A stretch of 64,000 nt of DNA from Buttiauxella warmboldiae. GTDB taxonomy: Bacteria; Pseudomonadota; Gammaproteobacteria; Enterobacterales; Enterobacteriaceae. Made by a program: the position numbers and the translations under genes. Below the pieces are notes generated by a model, which ran no database searches, had not been told where the DNA came from, and worked only from the letters and a program-made list of their open reading frames with translations. Shown one piece after another: positions 19,917-29,584 of the stretch; within the stretch, counting starts at the first letter, position 1; each line of letters starts with the position of its first letter. The stretch lies in NCBI RefSeq assembly GCF_003818135.1, contig NZ_RPOH01000001.1, positions 1 to 64,000 of the forward strand. Direction: 5' to 3'.

Positions 19917-21113
19917 ATGCGCGGAGATTTTTACCAACAGTTAACAGCCCAACTTGAAACCGCTCGCGCGGAAGGGTTGTTTAAAGAAGAACGTATTATT
20001 ACTTCTGCTCAGCAGGCAGATATTACCGTCGCTGACGGCAGCCATGTCATTAACTTCTGCGCCAATAACTACCTCGGTCTTGCAAACCACCCTGAGCTTA
20101 TCAATGCTGCAAAACAGGGCATGGACAAACACGGTTTTGGGATGGCTTCCGTGCGTTTCATCTGTGGTACCCAGGACAGTCATAAAGAGCTGGAAGGCAA
20201 ACTGGCAGGCTTCCTTGGTATGGAAGACGCCATTCTTTATTCTTCCTGCTTTGATGCCAACGGCGGCCTGTTCGAAACGCTGCTTGGCCCGGAAGATGCG
20301 ATTATCTCCGATGCCCTGAATCACGCCTCCATTATCGATGGCGTACGCCTGTGTAAAGCACAGCGCTATCGCTACGCAAATAACGATATGCAGGAGCTCG
20401 AAGCTCGCCTGAAAGAGGCGCGTGCCGCCGGCGCTCGTCATATCATGATCGCCACCGATGGCGTGTTCTCAATGGATGGCGTGATTGCCAACCTGAATGG
20501 CGTTTGCGATCTGGCTGATAAGTATGACGCACTGGTGATGGTTGATGATTCTCATGCGGTAGGTTTCGTGGGTGAGAATGGTCGCGGTACGCATGAATAT
20601 TGCGCTGTGATGGATCGTGTCGACATCATTACCGGTACGTTAGGCAAAGCGCTTGGTGGTGCTTCCGGCGGCTACACCGCTGGTCGTAAAGAAGTGATTG
20701 AGTGGCTGCGCCAGCGCTCGCGCCCGTATCTGTTCTCTAACTCTCTGGCTCCGGCTATCGTTTCTGCATCGATCAAAGTTCTGGAAATGCTGGAAACCGG
20801 CGCTGATATTCGTGCTCGTCTGTGGGCTAACGCGAGTTTGTTCCGCGAGAAAATGTCCGCCGCTGGCTTTACCCTGGCGGGTGCAGATCACGCCATCATC
20901 CCTGTGATGTTAGGTGAAGCGGTTGTGGCACAGAACTTTGCGCGTGAACTGCAAAAAGAAGGCATTTATGTCACTGGGTTCTTCTTCCCGGTAGTACCAA
21001 AAGGGCAGGCGCGCATTCGTACGCAGATGTCTGCGGCTCACACGGCTGAGCAAATTGAACGTGCGGTTGACGCATTTACGCGTATCGGTAAACAGTTGGG
21101 CGTTATCGCCTGA
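19917..21113 (+). CDS. kbl: 2-amino-3-ketobutyrate coenzyme A ligase
   Basis: Kbl cleaves 2-amino-3-ketobutyrate with CoA to glycine and acetyl-CoA, completing threonine breakdown begun by Tdh. It is a PLP enzyme of the alpha-oxoamine synthase group, 398 residues. [23 protein letters not shown] and the PLP-lysine motif [14 protein letters not shown] (Lys near residue 244) are all present. The start at 19917 (MRGDFYQQL) has a GGAG site about eight bases upstream; the frame stays open further upstream but without conservation. tdh follows 10 bp later, so the two form the threonine-utilisation operon. Confidence 0.98.
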   Translation: MRGDFYQQLTAQLETARAEGLFKEERIITSAQQADITVADGSHVINFCANNYLGLANHPELINAAKQGMDKHGFGMASVRFICGTQDSHKELEGKLAGFLGMEDAILYSSCFDANGGLFETLLGPEDAIISDALNHASIIDGVRLCKAQRYRYANNDMQELEARLKEARAAGARHIMIATDGVFSMDGVIANLNGVCDLADKYDALVMVDDSHAVGFVGENGRGTHEYCAVMDRVDIITGTLGKALGGASGGYTAGRKEVIEWLRQRSRPYLFSNSLAPAIVSASIKVLEMLETGADIRARLWANASLFREKMSAAGFTLAGADHAIIPVMLGEAVVAQNFARELQKEGIYVTGFFFPVVPKGQARIRTQMSAAHTAEQIERAVDAFTRIGKQLGVIA

Positions 21114-21123
21114 GGGAGCGGTC

Positions 21124-22149
21124 ATGAAAGCATTAGCGAAACTGAAAGCAGAAGAAGGCATCTGGATGACGGATGCACCCACGCCTGAAATGGGTCATAA
21201 CGATCTGCTGATCAAAATCCGTAAAACCGCGATCTGCGGCACCGATGTGCACATTTATAACTGGGACGAATGGTCACAGAAGACTATCCCGGTGCCGATG
21301 GTCGTTGGTCACGAGTATGTCGGTGAAGTTGTCGGTATCGGCCAGGAAGTCAAAGGTTTTAAAATTGGCGATCGCGTCTCCGGTGAAGGTCATATTACCT
21401 GTGGTCATTGCCGTAACTGCCGTGCGGGCCGCACTCATTTGTGCCGCAATACGACTGGCGTTGGTGTTAACCGTCCGGGCTGTTTCGCAGAGTATTTAGT
21501 GTTGCCTGCGTTTAATGCTTTCAAAATCCCTGACAATATCTCAGATGACCTGGCTTCTATCTTCGACCCGTTTGGCAATGCTGTGCATACCGCACTGTCG
21601 TTTGACCTGGTCGGTGAAGATGTTCTGGTTTCAGGTGCTGGTCCAATTGGTATTATGGCGGCAGCCGTGGCGAAACATGTCGGCGCGCGTAATGTCGTGA
21701 TCACCGATGTGAATGAATACCGCCTTGAGCTGGCACGTAAAATGGGTGTTACCCGTGCGGTTAATGTTAGCCAGGAAAACCTGACGGATGTGATGAAAGA
21801 TCTGGGCATGACCGAAGGTTTTGATGTAGGCCTGGAAATGTCGGGCGCACCGCCAGCATTCCGTACCATGCTTGATACCATGAACCACGGTGGTCGTATT
21901 GCGATGCTGGGTATTCCGCCGTCAGATATGTCTATCGACTGGACCAAAGTCATCTTCAAGGGCTTGTTCATCAAAGGGATTTACGGGCGTGAAATGTTCG
22001 AAACCTGGTACAAAATGGCGGCGCTGATTCAGTCTGGCCTGGATCTGTCACCGATTATCACTCACCGTTTTGCTATCGATGATTTCCAGCAAGGGTTTGA
22101 TGCCATGCGTTCCGGGCAGTCCGGCAAAGTTATTTTAAGCTGGGATTAA
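21124..22149 (+). CDS. tdh: L-threonine 3-dehydrogenase
   Basis: Tdh oxidises L-threonine to 2-amino-3-ketobutyrate with NAD+, feeding Kbl. This zinc-dependent medium-chain alcohol dehydrogenase has 341 residues. The catalytic zinc ligands are in AICGTDVH (Cys near 38) and GHEYVGE. The structural zinc site is [15 protein letters not shown] (four cysteines), and the NAD-binding glycine motif is [11 protein letters not shown]. The start at 21124 has GGGAG ahead of it, just after the kbl stop. A strong terminator follows at once (22151-22187). Confidence 0.98.
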   Translation: MKALAKLKAEEGIWMTDAPTPEMGHNDLLIKIRKTAICGTDVHIYNWDEWSQKTIPVPMVVGHEYVGEVVGIGQEVKGFKIGDRVSGEGHITCGHCRNCRAGRTHLCRNTTGVGVNRPGCFAEYLVLPAFNAFKIPDNISDDLASIFDPFGNAVHTALSFDLVGEDVLVSGAGPIGIMAAAVAKHVGARNVVITDVNEYRLELARKMGVTRAVNVSQENLTDVMKDLGMTEGFDVGLEMSGAPPAFRTMLDTMNHGGRIAMLGIPPSDMSIDWTKVIFKGLFIKGIYGREMFETWYKMAALIQSGLDLSPIITHRFAIDDFQQGFDAMRSGQSGKVILSWD

Positions 22150-22150
22150 T

Positions 22151-22187
22151 AAAAAGGGCCCAAATTCTGCTTTTGGGCCTTTTTTTT
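22151..22187 (+). terminator. Rho-independent terminator of kbl-tdh
   Basis: An A-rich arm with GGGCCCAAA (22151-22164) pairs with TTTGGGCC and a run of eight T residues, with a 6-nt loop and one bulged G. It begins two bases after the tdh stop and separates tdh from the glycosyltransferase gene that follows. Confidence 0.9.
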
Positions 22188-22238
22188 CTTACTTTTTTAG
22201 TATTGTATTGATTCTTTGTGTTCGCTAAAAGGTTGAAA

Positions 22239-23186
22239 ATGAGCCATCCGCAGATAGCAGTGAGCGTTATTATTCCGGTTTATAATGGTGAAGAAAACAT
22301 TCGTCATCTTGTTGAATGCGTTCTTGCGGAAACGCGTGTGAAGTTAGAACTTATTGTTATTAATGATGGTTCAACGGACAACACGCGCGCGATACTTAAT
22401 TCAATTCAGGATGAAAGGTTGGTTGTTATTGAACAGGCCAATGGTGGTGTTTCGGCTGCGCGCAATACTGGACTCGCCGTATGCCGTGGAAAATGGCTAA
22501 TTCTCTTAGACGCCGATGATATTATTTCGCCAGATATGATTGTTAACCGCTACACCAGAGCAGAACAACATAATTGTGATGTTCTGGTGTGTAATGGATG
22601 GTGTGGGGGCCCCGGGGATAATCTTACTGGAGCCGAAGTTCATAAACATCAGATCTATAATCGTACTATTTCTGGTTTTGAATGGATTAAACACGCTGTC
22701 AGCATACGAGAATGGCCGCATTATGTTTGGTTGCAAATGATAAATTCGGAATATATTAAAGAAAATAAGGTTAAGTTTCATAAGGATATTAGTCATGAAG
22801 ATATTTTGTGGTGTACGGAATTGGCTTTGGCTAACGGGCGGTTTTATTTTTCGCCAGAAGCAGATTATTACTATTTAAAAAATACCTCTTCTGTTACCAA
22901 TCACGACCGTTATTATGACCCTCGTGCTTACAGTTATATTGATATTATCAAGAAATTAATCCACTACGCGCGTTTACCAAAATATGCAGCTGTGAGTCGC
23001 CCACTGTATATCCATGCGTTAAGGGAAACCGGACACTTTTCAGGCCTCTACCGCAAAAAGATTAAAGATCGACCGGCAGTACGAAAAGCATTCCATGAAA
23101 ATATTCACTTCACCGATCTGGCAAAAGGGATCTGCGGAATTCATGAAGCCTGGTTTTTGCTCCGACTGTGGCTAAGGCTACGTTAA
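22239..23186 (+). CDS. WaaH-like GT2 glycosyltransferase
   Basis: This 315-residue GT2 enzyme sits at the tdh-yibQ position where E. coli carries waaH (yibD). It starts VSVIIPVYNGEENI, has NDGSTDNTRAIL, QANGGVSAARNTGLA, and the DXD-type LLDADDIISPDM. The central block HYVWLQMINSEYIKENKVKF followed by HEDILWCTELALANG is shared with WaaH, which adds glucuronic acid to heptose III. Since WaaQ (which provides heptose III) is encoded here, the same reaction is plausible but not proven. The start at 22239 has AAAGG upstream; a GTG at 22218 is possible. No PhoB box was visible, although E. coli waaH is phosphate-regulated. The DNA is A+T-rich. Confidence 0.78.
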   Translation: MSHPQIAVSVIIPVYNGEENIRHLVECVLAETRVKLELIVINDGSTDNTRAILNSIQDERLVVIEQANGGVSAARNTGLAVCRGKWLILLDADDIISPDMIVNRYTRAEQHNCDVLVCNGWCGGPGDNLTGAEVHKHQIYNRTISGFEWIKHAVSIREWPHYVWLQMINSEYIKENKVKFHKDISHEDILWCTELALANGRFYFSPEADYYYLKNTSSVTNHDRYYDPRAYSYIDIIKKLIHYARLPKYAAVSRPLYIHALRETGHFSGLYRKKIKDRPAVRKAFHENIHFTDLAKGICGIHEAWFLLRLWLRLR

Positions 23187-23210
23187 AATGCCAGGCGTAG
23201 CTGGCGTTTT
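23185..23210. terminator. Bidirectional terminator between waaH-like gene and yibQ
   Basis: A 10-bp stem AAAATGCCAG / CTGGCGTTTT (one T-G pair) with a 6-nt loop overlaps the stop of the plus-strand gene and ends two bases before yibQ's stop. T-rich flanks on each strand allow termination from both sides. Confidence 0.75.
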
Positions 23211-23211
23211 A

Positions 23212-24159
23212 TCAGCTTTTCCGGGGCGTTGAATTCCAGCCCTGCCACTGGTGCTGCATATATTTCAACAGCTGGCTCTGGCCGATGCTGTCACTTAATA
23301 CCGTAAAGAACGTGGTTGCGTAGACCGGTTGCAAAGGGTGCTTCGGCTTGCAGAGGCTTACGCCTTTGAATGGGTTACGTGGTTGCTCTACGGATTTGCC
23401 AGGCACGACAGGTTGCGGTCTTGAAGTGTCAATCTGTGGTTCGTTGAGCAAGCTGCTCGGGCGCACCAGAGTAATATCCGCAGGCAGGTTATATACCATC
23501 TGTTGTAGCACTCGCACCGTTGTTGGATGGGGATGTCCGATGGCAATGGCCGAGCCATTTCGGCGCGCCAGGTCGACTGCCCGATTAAACTGTAAGCGGA
23601 TATCGGCTTCGTTTTGCGTATCGTCGAGGAAAACTTTGCGCTTAATCACTTTGACGCTGGTACCGGCTGCCGCGCGCATCGACTGGCTGTTGCCGATTGT
23701 CATGCTATCGAGAAAATAAAGATTATATTGCCCCAGCGCCTGCATAACCTTCTGCATGCCAAACAGGCTGGATGTCATCGCACTACCCATGTGGTTATTG
23801 AGGCCCACGGCATAGGGAACATCATTTACCGCTTCGCGGATAATGCGTTCAATTTCACCACTGCTCATCTCCGGGCGCAGGGTATCTTTTTCCAGCGGCT
23901 GTTTGCTGAGCGGTGCCATCGGTAAATGGATAAGCACTTCATGCCCGGCATTATGTGCTTTGGTTGCCATGGCGCGCGCGTGGGGAGCGTTGGGTAAAAC
24001 AGCTACGGAAATGTTAGCCGGCAGGGCGATAATCAGGTTTTCTTGTGCGGGACGATAACCGAAGTCATCTATCACAATGGCCAGTTTTCCGGCAAAAACG
24101 GGAGATGCCAGCAGGAGTGTGCTGACCAAAGAGAAAAACACACGACGGATTTGAAGCAA
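23212..24159 (-). CDS. yibQ: Divergent polysaccharide deacetylase family protein YibQ
   Basis: YibQ belongs to the divergent polysaccharide deacetylase family (Pfam Polysacc_deac_2). It has 315 residues, of which about the first 22 are a signal peptide (FFSLVSTLLLASPVFA before GK), so it is exported to the periplasm. Conserved segments are LAIVIDDFGYRP, HEVLIHLPMAP and GLNNHMGSAMTSS, which resemble the metal and catalytic regions of deacetylases. The substrate is not established. It lies 3 bp after envC in the gpmI-envC-yibQ unit, so a link to cell-wall processing is reasonable but inferred. Confidence 0.92.
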   Translation of the reverse strand: MLQIRRVFFSLVSTLLLASPVFAGKLAIVIDDFGYRPAQENLIIALPANISVAVLPNAPHARAMATKAHNAGHEVLIHLPMAPLSKQPLEKDTLRPEMSSGEIERIIREAVNDVPYAVGLNNHMGSAMTSSLFGMQKVMQALGQYNLYFLDSMTIGNSQSMRAAAGTSVKVIKRKVFLDDTQNEADIRLQFNRAVDLARRNGSAIAIGHPHPTTVRVLQQMVYNLPADITLVRPSSLLNEPQIDTSRPQPVVPGKSVEQPRNPFKGVSLCKPKHPLQPVYATTFFTVLSDSIGQSQLLKYMQHQWQGWNSTPRKS

Positions 24160-24162
24160 AAC

Positions 24163-25425
24163 TTATCTTCCCAACCACGGTTGTGGATTGACGGCCTGGC
24201 CCTGGCGACGAATTTCGAAATAGAGTGACGGGCGGCCCTGGCCCCCACTGTTGCCCACCAGCGCAATCGCCTGGCCGGCGCGAACCTGTGTACCCACATT
24301 TACCAAAGCGCTTTGGTTGTAACCGTACAAACTCATATCACCTTTGCCATGCTCCACCACCACCACCAGGCCGTAGCCCTGTAGCCAGTCGGCAAGGATC
24401 ACGCGTCCATCAGCAATGGCTTTAACTTCAGTGCCTTCACCTGCGGCGATAACAATCCCTTTCCAACGTAGCTCACCCTGGAGCTGCTCGCCATAACGAT
24501 GCAGGATTGAACCACGAACCGGCCAGAACGCTTGTCCGCGCGGTGACCCCAGGCCACCAGTACGCGACATCAGCGAGCGTTCGTTTTCCGTTGGTTTATA
24601 GGTCTTGCCTTTGCTGGTGGCTTCTTTCTGGCGATTTCGGACCTGCTCAGCTTCACGCGCTTCTTTTTCGGCACGTGCTTTCGCCGCCGCTTCGGCGCGG
24701 GCAATTTGTCCCTGGAGGCGGGCCTGGTTTTGACGCATTTCGCTCAGCTTTTGCTGATCTTGCTGCAAAGAGGATTCGAGAGTGGCGAGTGTTTTCCTGC
24801 GCTCGTTACGCGCGCTTTCCAGCCTGGTTTGCTGGGCCTGTTGTTCGTAGAGAAGCGTCTGTTGCTCAGTTTGCTTTGCTTCCAGGCTCTCTTTTTGCTC
24901 GGCTACTTCAGCTTTAGTTTGCCTGAGGTTGGCGATCGTTTCCTGACGCGCCGCGTTCAGATAACCAAAATATGCCTGCAGGCGTTGCCCACGCAGGCTT
25001 TCTTCGCCGCTTAAAATCAGCTGAATACCGGTGTGCTGGCCCTGACGAAATGATGCATCAAGCTGAGCGGCCAGGTTACGTTCCTGTGAAGCCTGCTGTC
25101 TTTGCAGTTTCTCAAGCGAAGCATTCATGGCGTCGATTTGGCGGTTGAGTTCAGCAAGTGTATTTTGCGTCTCGCGCAGCTTGCGGCTGGCTTCGGCAAT
25201 GGCTTTTTCTTGCGCCTGGAGCTGGGCGAGCAGTGCCGAACGCTGCTGCTGTTGCTGACGTACCGCACGCTCTTTGGTGGCGATATCCTGCTGGATAGAC
25301 TTCAACTGAGCGCGATCGTCGGCATGGCCGATCGTGGGGCATAGCAATACGCCAGCGCTTAGCACGCTGGCGTAAATCATAGGCCTGACGGCCCATGTAA
25401 TTGAAAAAATCGCCTTTCCCCTCAT
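24163..25425 (-). CDS. envC: Murein hydrolase activator EnvC
   Basis: EnvC is the periplasmic activator of amidases AmiA and AmiB during septal peptidoglycan splitting, and is recruited by FtsEX. The 420-residue protein has an N-terminal signal sequence (about 1-35, MIYASVLSAGVLLCPTIGHA), a long Gln- and Glu-rich coiled coil (about 40-270), and a C-terminal LytM domain. The LytM domain contains GGLGSPRGQAFWPVRGSI, KAIADGRVILADWLQGYG and GDMSLYGYNQ. In that domain the zinc-binding His residues of active LytM enzymes are missing, as in known EnvC, so it is an activator, not a hydrolase. It follows gpmI by 9 bp and precedes yibQ by 3 bp. Confidence 0.97.
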   Translation of the reverse strand: MRGKAIFSITWAVRPMIYASVLSAGVLLCPTIGHADDRAQLKSIQQDIATKERAVRQQQQQRSALLAQLQAQEKAIAEASRKLRETQNTLAELNRQIDAMNASLEKLQRQQASQERNLAAQLDASFRQGQHTGIQLILSGEESLRGQRLQAYFGYLNAARQETIANLRQTKAEVAEQKESLEAKQTEQQTLLYEQQAQQTRLESARNERRKTLATLESSLQQDQQKLSEMRQNQARLQGQIARAEAAAKARAEKEAREAEQVRNRQKEATSKGKTYKPTENERSLMSRTGGLGSPRGQAFWPVRGSILHRYGEQLQGELRWKGIVIAAGEGTEVKAIADGRVILADWLQGYGLVVVVEHGKGDMSLYGYNQSALVNVGTQVRAGQAIALVGNSGGQGRPSLYFEIRRQGQAVNPQPWLGR

Positions 25426-25434
25426 GGGGAGGGA

Positions 25435-26982
25435 TTATTCCACGATGAACAGCGGCTTGCCAGTCATCTCTTGCGGGATTTCCATACCCATCAGGTCCAA
25501 CATAGTTGGAGCGATATCAGAAAGCTTGCCGCCTTCTACCGCTTTTACGCTACGGTCGCCGATATAAATCAACGGAACTGGCAGGCTGGTGTGCGCGGTA
25601 TGCGCCTGGCCAGTTGCCGGGTCAGCCATCTGCTCTGCGTTGCCGTGGTCAGCGGTGATAAGCAATTGGCCTCCGACCTTTTCAACCGCAGTAACAACCT
25701 GAGCAATACACTGGTCCAGCGCTTCGATTGCCGCAATAGCCGCTTCGTAAACACCGGTATGACCGACCATGTCGCCATTTGGATAGTTACAAATAATGGT
25801 GTCGTACTTGCCGCTGTTAATCGCCGCCAGCAGTTTTTCGGTCAGTTCTGCGGAACTCATTTCTGGCTGCAGGTCGTAAGTTGCCACTTTCGGGGAGTTA
25901 ATCAGAATGCGGTCTTCGCCAGCAAATGGCTCTTCAACGCCACCGTTATAGAAGAAGGTGACGTGAGCATATTTTTCAGTTTCGGAGATACGCAGCTGAG
26001 TTTTATCGTGCTTCGCCATCCACTCGCCAAAGGTGTTGGTCAGAGAAGCCGGTGGGTAAGCGCAAGCGGCTTTAATGTCCGCCGCGTATTCAGTCAGCAT
26101 CACGAAATCACCGAAGTTAACCACTTTCTTACGGGCAAAACCGTCGAAGTCAGCGTTAACAAAAGTGCGGGTAATTTGACGAGCGCGGTCGGCGCGGAAG
26201 TTCATAAAGATCAGCGCGTCGCCATCGTTCATCGCCGCATCAGCTTCGCCTTCTGCGCGAATCACAGTTGGTTTAACGAATTCATCGTTTTCATCGCGTG
26301 CGTATGCCGCTTCCAGACCTGCAACAGCAGTATCTGCCTGGAATTCACCCTGAGCCAGAGTCAGCAGGTCGTAAGCCAGTTCAACGCGATCCCAACGGTT
26401 ATCGCGGTCCATAGCGTAGTAACGGCCAATCAGGGAAGCCACGCGGCCTTTACCCAGCGCGGCAAATTTGTCAGCGAATTTCTTCAAAGAAGATTCTGCG
26501 CTGCGTGGCGGCGTATCGCGGCCATCCAGGAATGCGTGCAGGTAGATAGCTTCAGCACCTCGTTCAGCGGCCAGCTCAATCATTGCCAGAATATGTTCTT
26601 CATGGCTGTGAACGCCACCGGCTGATGCCAGGCCCATGATATGTACCGCTTTGCCAGCCGCAACGGCTTTATCTACGGCGGCGGTCAGGGTTGGGTTAGC
26701 GAAGAAAGTACGCTCTTTAATTTCAACATCCAGACGAGTCAGGTCCTGGTAAACAATGCGGCCAGCGCCAAGGTTTACGTGACCAACTTCAGAGTTACCC
26801 ATTTGGCCGTCTGGCAGACCAACTTCCAGGCCGGATGCGTTGATCAACGTGTGTGGACGCTGCGCCCACAGGCTATCCATAACCGGGGTTTTAGCATTCA
26901 GGATAGCGTTATCCTGCTGCTCTTCGCGGTGGCCATAGCCATCCAGAATCACCAGAACCATAGGTTTTTTAGTAACTGACAT
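25435..26982 (-). CDS. gpmI: 2,3-bisphosphoglycerate-independent phosphoglycerate mutase
   Basis: GpmI (GpmM) interconverts 3- and 2-phosphoglycerate in glycolysis and gluconeogenesis using two manganese ions and a phosphoserine intermediate. The 515-residue protein has the alkaline phosphatase fold. [10 protein letters not shown] carries the first metal ligands, [17 protein letters not shown] carries the catalytic Ser (about residue 64), [13 protein letters not shown] contacts substrate, and [11 protein letters not shown] gives further metal ligands. It is the first gene of the leftward gpmI-envC-yibQ unit and is divergent from yibN across 244 bp. Confidence 0.98.
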   Translation of the reverse strand: MSVTKKPMVLVILDGYGHREEQQDNAILNAKTPVMDSLWAQRPHTLINASGLEVGLPDGQMGNSEVGHVNLGAGRIVYQDLTRLDVEIKERTFFANPTLTAAVDKAVAAGKAVHIMGLASAGGVHSHEEHILAMIELAAERGAEAIYLHAFLDGRDTPPRSAESSLKKFADKFAALGKGRVASLIGRYYAMDRDNRWDRVELAYDLLTLAQGEFQADTAVAGLEAAYARDENDEFVKPTVIRAEGEADAAMNDGDALIFMNFRADRARQITRTFVNADFDGFARKKVVNFGDFVMLTEYAADIKAACAYPPASLTNTFGEWMAKHDKTQLRISETEKYAHVTFFYNGGVEEPFAGEDRILINSPKVATYDLQPEMSSAELTEKLLAAINSGKYDTIICNYPNGDMVGHTGVYEAAIAAIEALDQCIAQVVTAVEKVGGQLLITADHGNAEQMADPATGQAHTAHTSLPVPLIYIGDRSVKAVEGGKLSDIAPTMLDLMGMEIPQEMTGKPLFIVE

Positions 26983-27226
26983 TGCGACAACCTCTAAGTC
27001 AAAGACGAAATTTGCGTAATTTTACTACAGGCCATGGGGTAAATAGCCGCAGAAGATCAAAGAAAGAGGTTGGATTGTGATCGGTTTTACGTCGTTACGG
27101 TAATTTTTTTCGTAACAGCCCGCAGAATCTACATTACCTGTTGCAGACTGGCTGTATTTGCCACAACGCAAATGTATACTCCTCACCTGGTTTTTCATCT
27201 TACTTAGTCGGGAGCTACACCCCCCC

Positions 27227-27658
27227 ATGCAAGAAATTATGCAATTCGTTGGCCGCCATCCCATACTTAGTCTGGCGTGGGTTGCCTTGCTGGCCGCCGT
27301 ACTTTTCATGACCTTTAAAAGTTTAACCTCTAAAGTTAAAGTCATCACCCGTGGTGAAGCGACACGCCTTATCAACAAAGAAGATGCCGTTGTAGTAGAC
27401 GTGCGCTCGCGTGATGACTACCGCAAGGGGCATATTGCTAACTCATTGAATGTTTTGCCTGCTGACATTAAAAGTGGCAACTTTGGTGAGCTGGAAAAAC
27501 ATAAAGCACAGCCGGTTATTGTGGTTTGCGGCAACGGTATTTCTTCTCAGGAATCCGCGGCATTGCTGACGAAAGCTGGCTTTGAAAAAGTGACCTTGCT
27601 CAAAGAAGGTATCGCTGGCTGGAGCGGGGAAAACCTGCCGCTGGTTCGCGGTAAATAA
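27227..27658 (+). CDS. yibN: Membrane-anchored rhodanese-like protein YibN
   Basis: YibN is a 143-residue inner-membrane protein. One membrane segment lies near the N-terminus (about 12-30, [16 protein letters not shown]), followed by a cytoplasmic rhodanese domain with [17 protein letters not shown]. The active-site loop reads [13 protein letters not shown]: a Cys stands where sulfurtransferases have their nucleophile. As I recall, the E. coli K-12 protein lacks it at that position. Whether it transfers sulfur is not shown. The start at 27227 ([12 protein letters not shown]) is the conserved one; upstream in-frame codons overlap the promoter region. It heads a run with grxC, secB, gpsA and cysE. 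Confidence 0.93.
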   Translation: MQEIMQFVGRHPILSLAWVALLAAVLFMTFKSLTSKVKVITRGEATRLINKEDAVVVDVRSRDDYRKGHIANSLNVLPADIKSGNFGELEKHKAQPVIVVCGNGISSQESAALLTKAGFEKVTLLKEGIAGWSGENLPLVRGK

Positions 27659-27682
27659 ATCAGACGCACACTGGGGAAGACC

Positions 27683-27934
27683 ATGGCGAATATTGAAATC
27701 TACACCAAAGCAACCTGTCCGTTTTGCCATCGCGCAAAAGACCTGCTGCAAAGCAAAGGTGTGACGTTTCAGGAGTTAGCGATTGACGGTGATGCTGTTA
27801 AACGTGAAGAGATGATTAAACGCAGTGGCCGCACCACGGTGCCGCAGATTTTTATTGACGCACAGCACATTGGCGGTTGCGATGACTTGTATGCGCTTGA
27901 TGCTCGTGGTGGACTTGACCCCCTGTTGCGCTAG
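27683..27934 (+). CDS. grxC: Glutaredoxin 3
   Basis: GrxC is a small glutathione-dependent thiol-disulfide oxidoreductase, 83 residues, the usual length. The thioredoxin-fold active site is CPFC at about residues 11-14 (Phe in place of the Tyr usual in the E. coli protein). The glutathione-binding TVPQIFIDAQHIGGCDD follows, with the cis-proline. It lies 24 bp after yibN and 60 bp before secB, in the standard order. Confidence 0.98.
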   Translation: MANIEIYTKATCPFCHRAKDLLQSKGVTFQELAIDGDAVKREEMIKRSGRTTVPQIFIDAQHIGGCDDLYALDARGGLDPLLR

Positions 27935-27994
27935 TGCAGTTCCTTTGTCGCTTACTGCCGTTTAAGGACGTATTAATTTTTTAAGGGCTTAACC

Positions 27995-28468
27995 ATGTCA
28001 GAACAAAACAACACAGAAATGGCTTTCCAGATTCAGCGTGTCTACACCAAGGACATCTCTTTCGAAGCGCCAAACGCGCCGCACGTATTCCAGAAAGACT
28101 GGCAGCCAGAAGTGAAGCTGGATCTTGATACCGCTTCCAGCCAGCTGGCAGACGATGTTTATGAAGTGGTGTTGCGTGTCACGGTAACTGCAACACTGGG
28201 CGAAGACACGGCATTCCTGTGTGAAGTTCAGCAGGCGGGTATCTTCTCCATCGGTGGGATCGAAGGTCCGCAGCTGGCGCATTGCCTGGGGGCATACTGC
28301 CCGAACATTCTGTTCCCTTATGCACGTGAAGCAATCACAAGCCTGGTTTCTCGTGGGACCTTCCCGCAGCTGAACCTTGCGCCGGTTAACTTCGATGCGC
28401 TGTTCATGAGCTATCTGCAGCAGCAATCTGGCGAAGGTGAAGGTGCTGAAAACCATCAGGATGCCTGA
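27995..28468 (+). CDS. secB: Protein-export chaperone SecB
   Basis: SecB is the cytosolic tetrameric chaperone that keeps preproteins unfolded and delivers them to SecA. The protein has 157 residues. Conserved parts are [21 protein letters not shown] near the N-terminus (here read as [17 protein letters not shown]) and the central [23 protein letters not shown], of which [12 protein letters not shown] and [15 protein letters not shown] are the strongest signatures. An acidic C-terminus ([10 protein letters not shown]) is present. The stop codon overlaps the gpsA start by one base (TGATG), so the two are translationally coupled. Confidence 0.98.
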   Translation: MSEQNNTEMAFQIQRVYTKDISFEAPNAPHVFQKDWQPEVKLDLDTASSQLADDVYEVVLRVTVTATLGEDTAFLCEVQQAGIFSIGGIEGPQLAHCLGAYCPNILFPYAREAITSLVSRGTFPQLNLAPVNFDALFMSYLQQQSGEGEGAENHQDA

Positions 28469-29487
28469 TGAACAGCCTTAATGCTTCAATGACTGTGATC
28501 GGTGCCGGTTCGTACGGCACCGCTCTTGCCATCACCCTGGCGCGTAATGGTCACCACGTTGTGCTGTGGGGCCATGACCCTAAACACCTTGCTACGTTAC
28601 AGGCCGATCGCTGCAATGCGGCATTTCTTCCTGACGTTCCTTTTCCCGACACTCTCCAGCTTGAAAGCGATTTAGCGAAAGCGCTGGCTGCCAGCCGCAA
28701 TATTCTGGTTGTGGTGCCAAGCCATGTCTTTGGTGAAGTACTGCGCCAGATTAAACCGCTGATGCGCAAAGATGCGCGAATCGTGTGGGCGACGAAAGGC
28801 CTGGAAGCCGAAACCGGGCGTTTGCTGCAGGATGTGGCGCGTGAAGCGTTAGGGGATGACATTCCTCTGGCGGTAATTTCCGGCCCGACGTTTGCCAAAG
28901 AGCTGGCTGCGGGTTTGCCGACGGCCATTGCTCTTGCGGCAACCGACGAAACCTTCGCTCAGGATCTCCAGCAGCTGCTGCACTGCGGTAAAAGCTTCCG
29001 TGTCTACAGCAACCCGGATTTCATCGGCGTGCAGCTGGGCGGCGCGGTGAAGAACGTGATTGCGATTGGTGCGGGGATGTCCGACGGCATTGGCTTTGGC
29101 GCTAACGCCCGTACCGCGTTGATCACTCGTGGCCTTGCGGAAATGACACGCCTTGGTAGCGCTTTAGGTGCCGACCCGGAAACCTTTATGGGAATGGCCG
29201 GGTTGGGCGATCTGGTACTGACCTGTACCGATAACCAATCACGTAACCGTCGCTTTGGCATGGCGCTGGGGCAGGGTGCGGACGTGGATTCGGCACAGCA
29301 GAAAATCGGCCAGGTGGTTGAAGGTTATCGCAACACCAAAGAAGTGCGGGAGCTGGCGGCGCGTGTCGGCGTCGAAATGCCAATAACTGAGGAAATTTAT
29401 CAGGTATTGTATTGCGGAAAAAACGCTCGCGAGGCAGCATTAACGTTGCTGGGTCGAACACGCAAGGATGAACGGAGCGGTGGCTAA
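28468..29487 (+). CDS. gpsA: Glycerol-3-phosphate dehydrogenase [NAD(P)+]
   Basis: GpsA reduces dihydroxyacetone phosphate to sn-glycerol 3-phosphate, the backbone for phospholipids. The 339-residue protein has the N-terminal dinucleotide motif [12 protein letters not shown], then [32 protein letters not shown], and the catalytic lysine region [27 protein letters not shown] and SRNRRFG complete the family pattern. It overlaps secB by one base and precedes cysE by 97 bp. Confidence 0.98.
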   Translation: MNSLNASMTVIGAGSYGTALAITLARNGHHVVLWGHDPKHLATLQADRCNAAFLPDVPFPDTLQLESDLAKALAASRNILVVVPSHVFGEVLRQIKPLMRKDARIVWATKGLEAETGRLLQDVAREALGDDIPLAVISGPTFAKELAAGLPTAIALAATDETFAQDLQQLLHCGKSFRVYSNPDFIGVQLGGAVKNVIAIGAGMSDGIGFGANARTALITRGLAEMTRLGSALGADPETFMGMAGLGDLVLTCTDNQSRNRRFGMALGQGADVDSAQQKIGQVVEGYRNTKEVRELAARVGVEMPITEEIYQVLYCGKNAREAALTLLGRTRKDERSGG

Positions 29488-29584
29488 TCTCAAATAGCTA
29501 CGACTTGACGGAACAACACAACCGCCATAACTGAAGCGTTCCGGTACCTGGTGCCGGGCGCTGTTTTTCTGTCTGGAGAGAGCA

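Noticed and set aside
25471-26625. Long open frame (384 codons) antisense to gpmI
   Set aside because: It is a by-product of codon bias in gpmI. Its translation has no family motif and low-complexity hydrophobic composition.
27998-28456. 152-codon open frame antisense to secB
   Set aside because: It mirrors secB exactly and shows no independent coding signal or ribosome-binding site.
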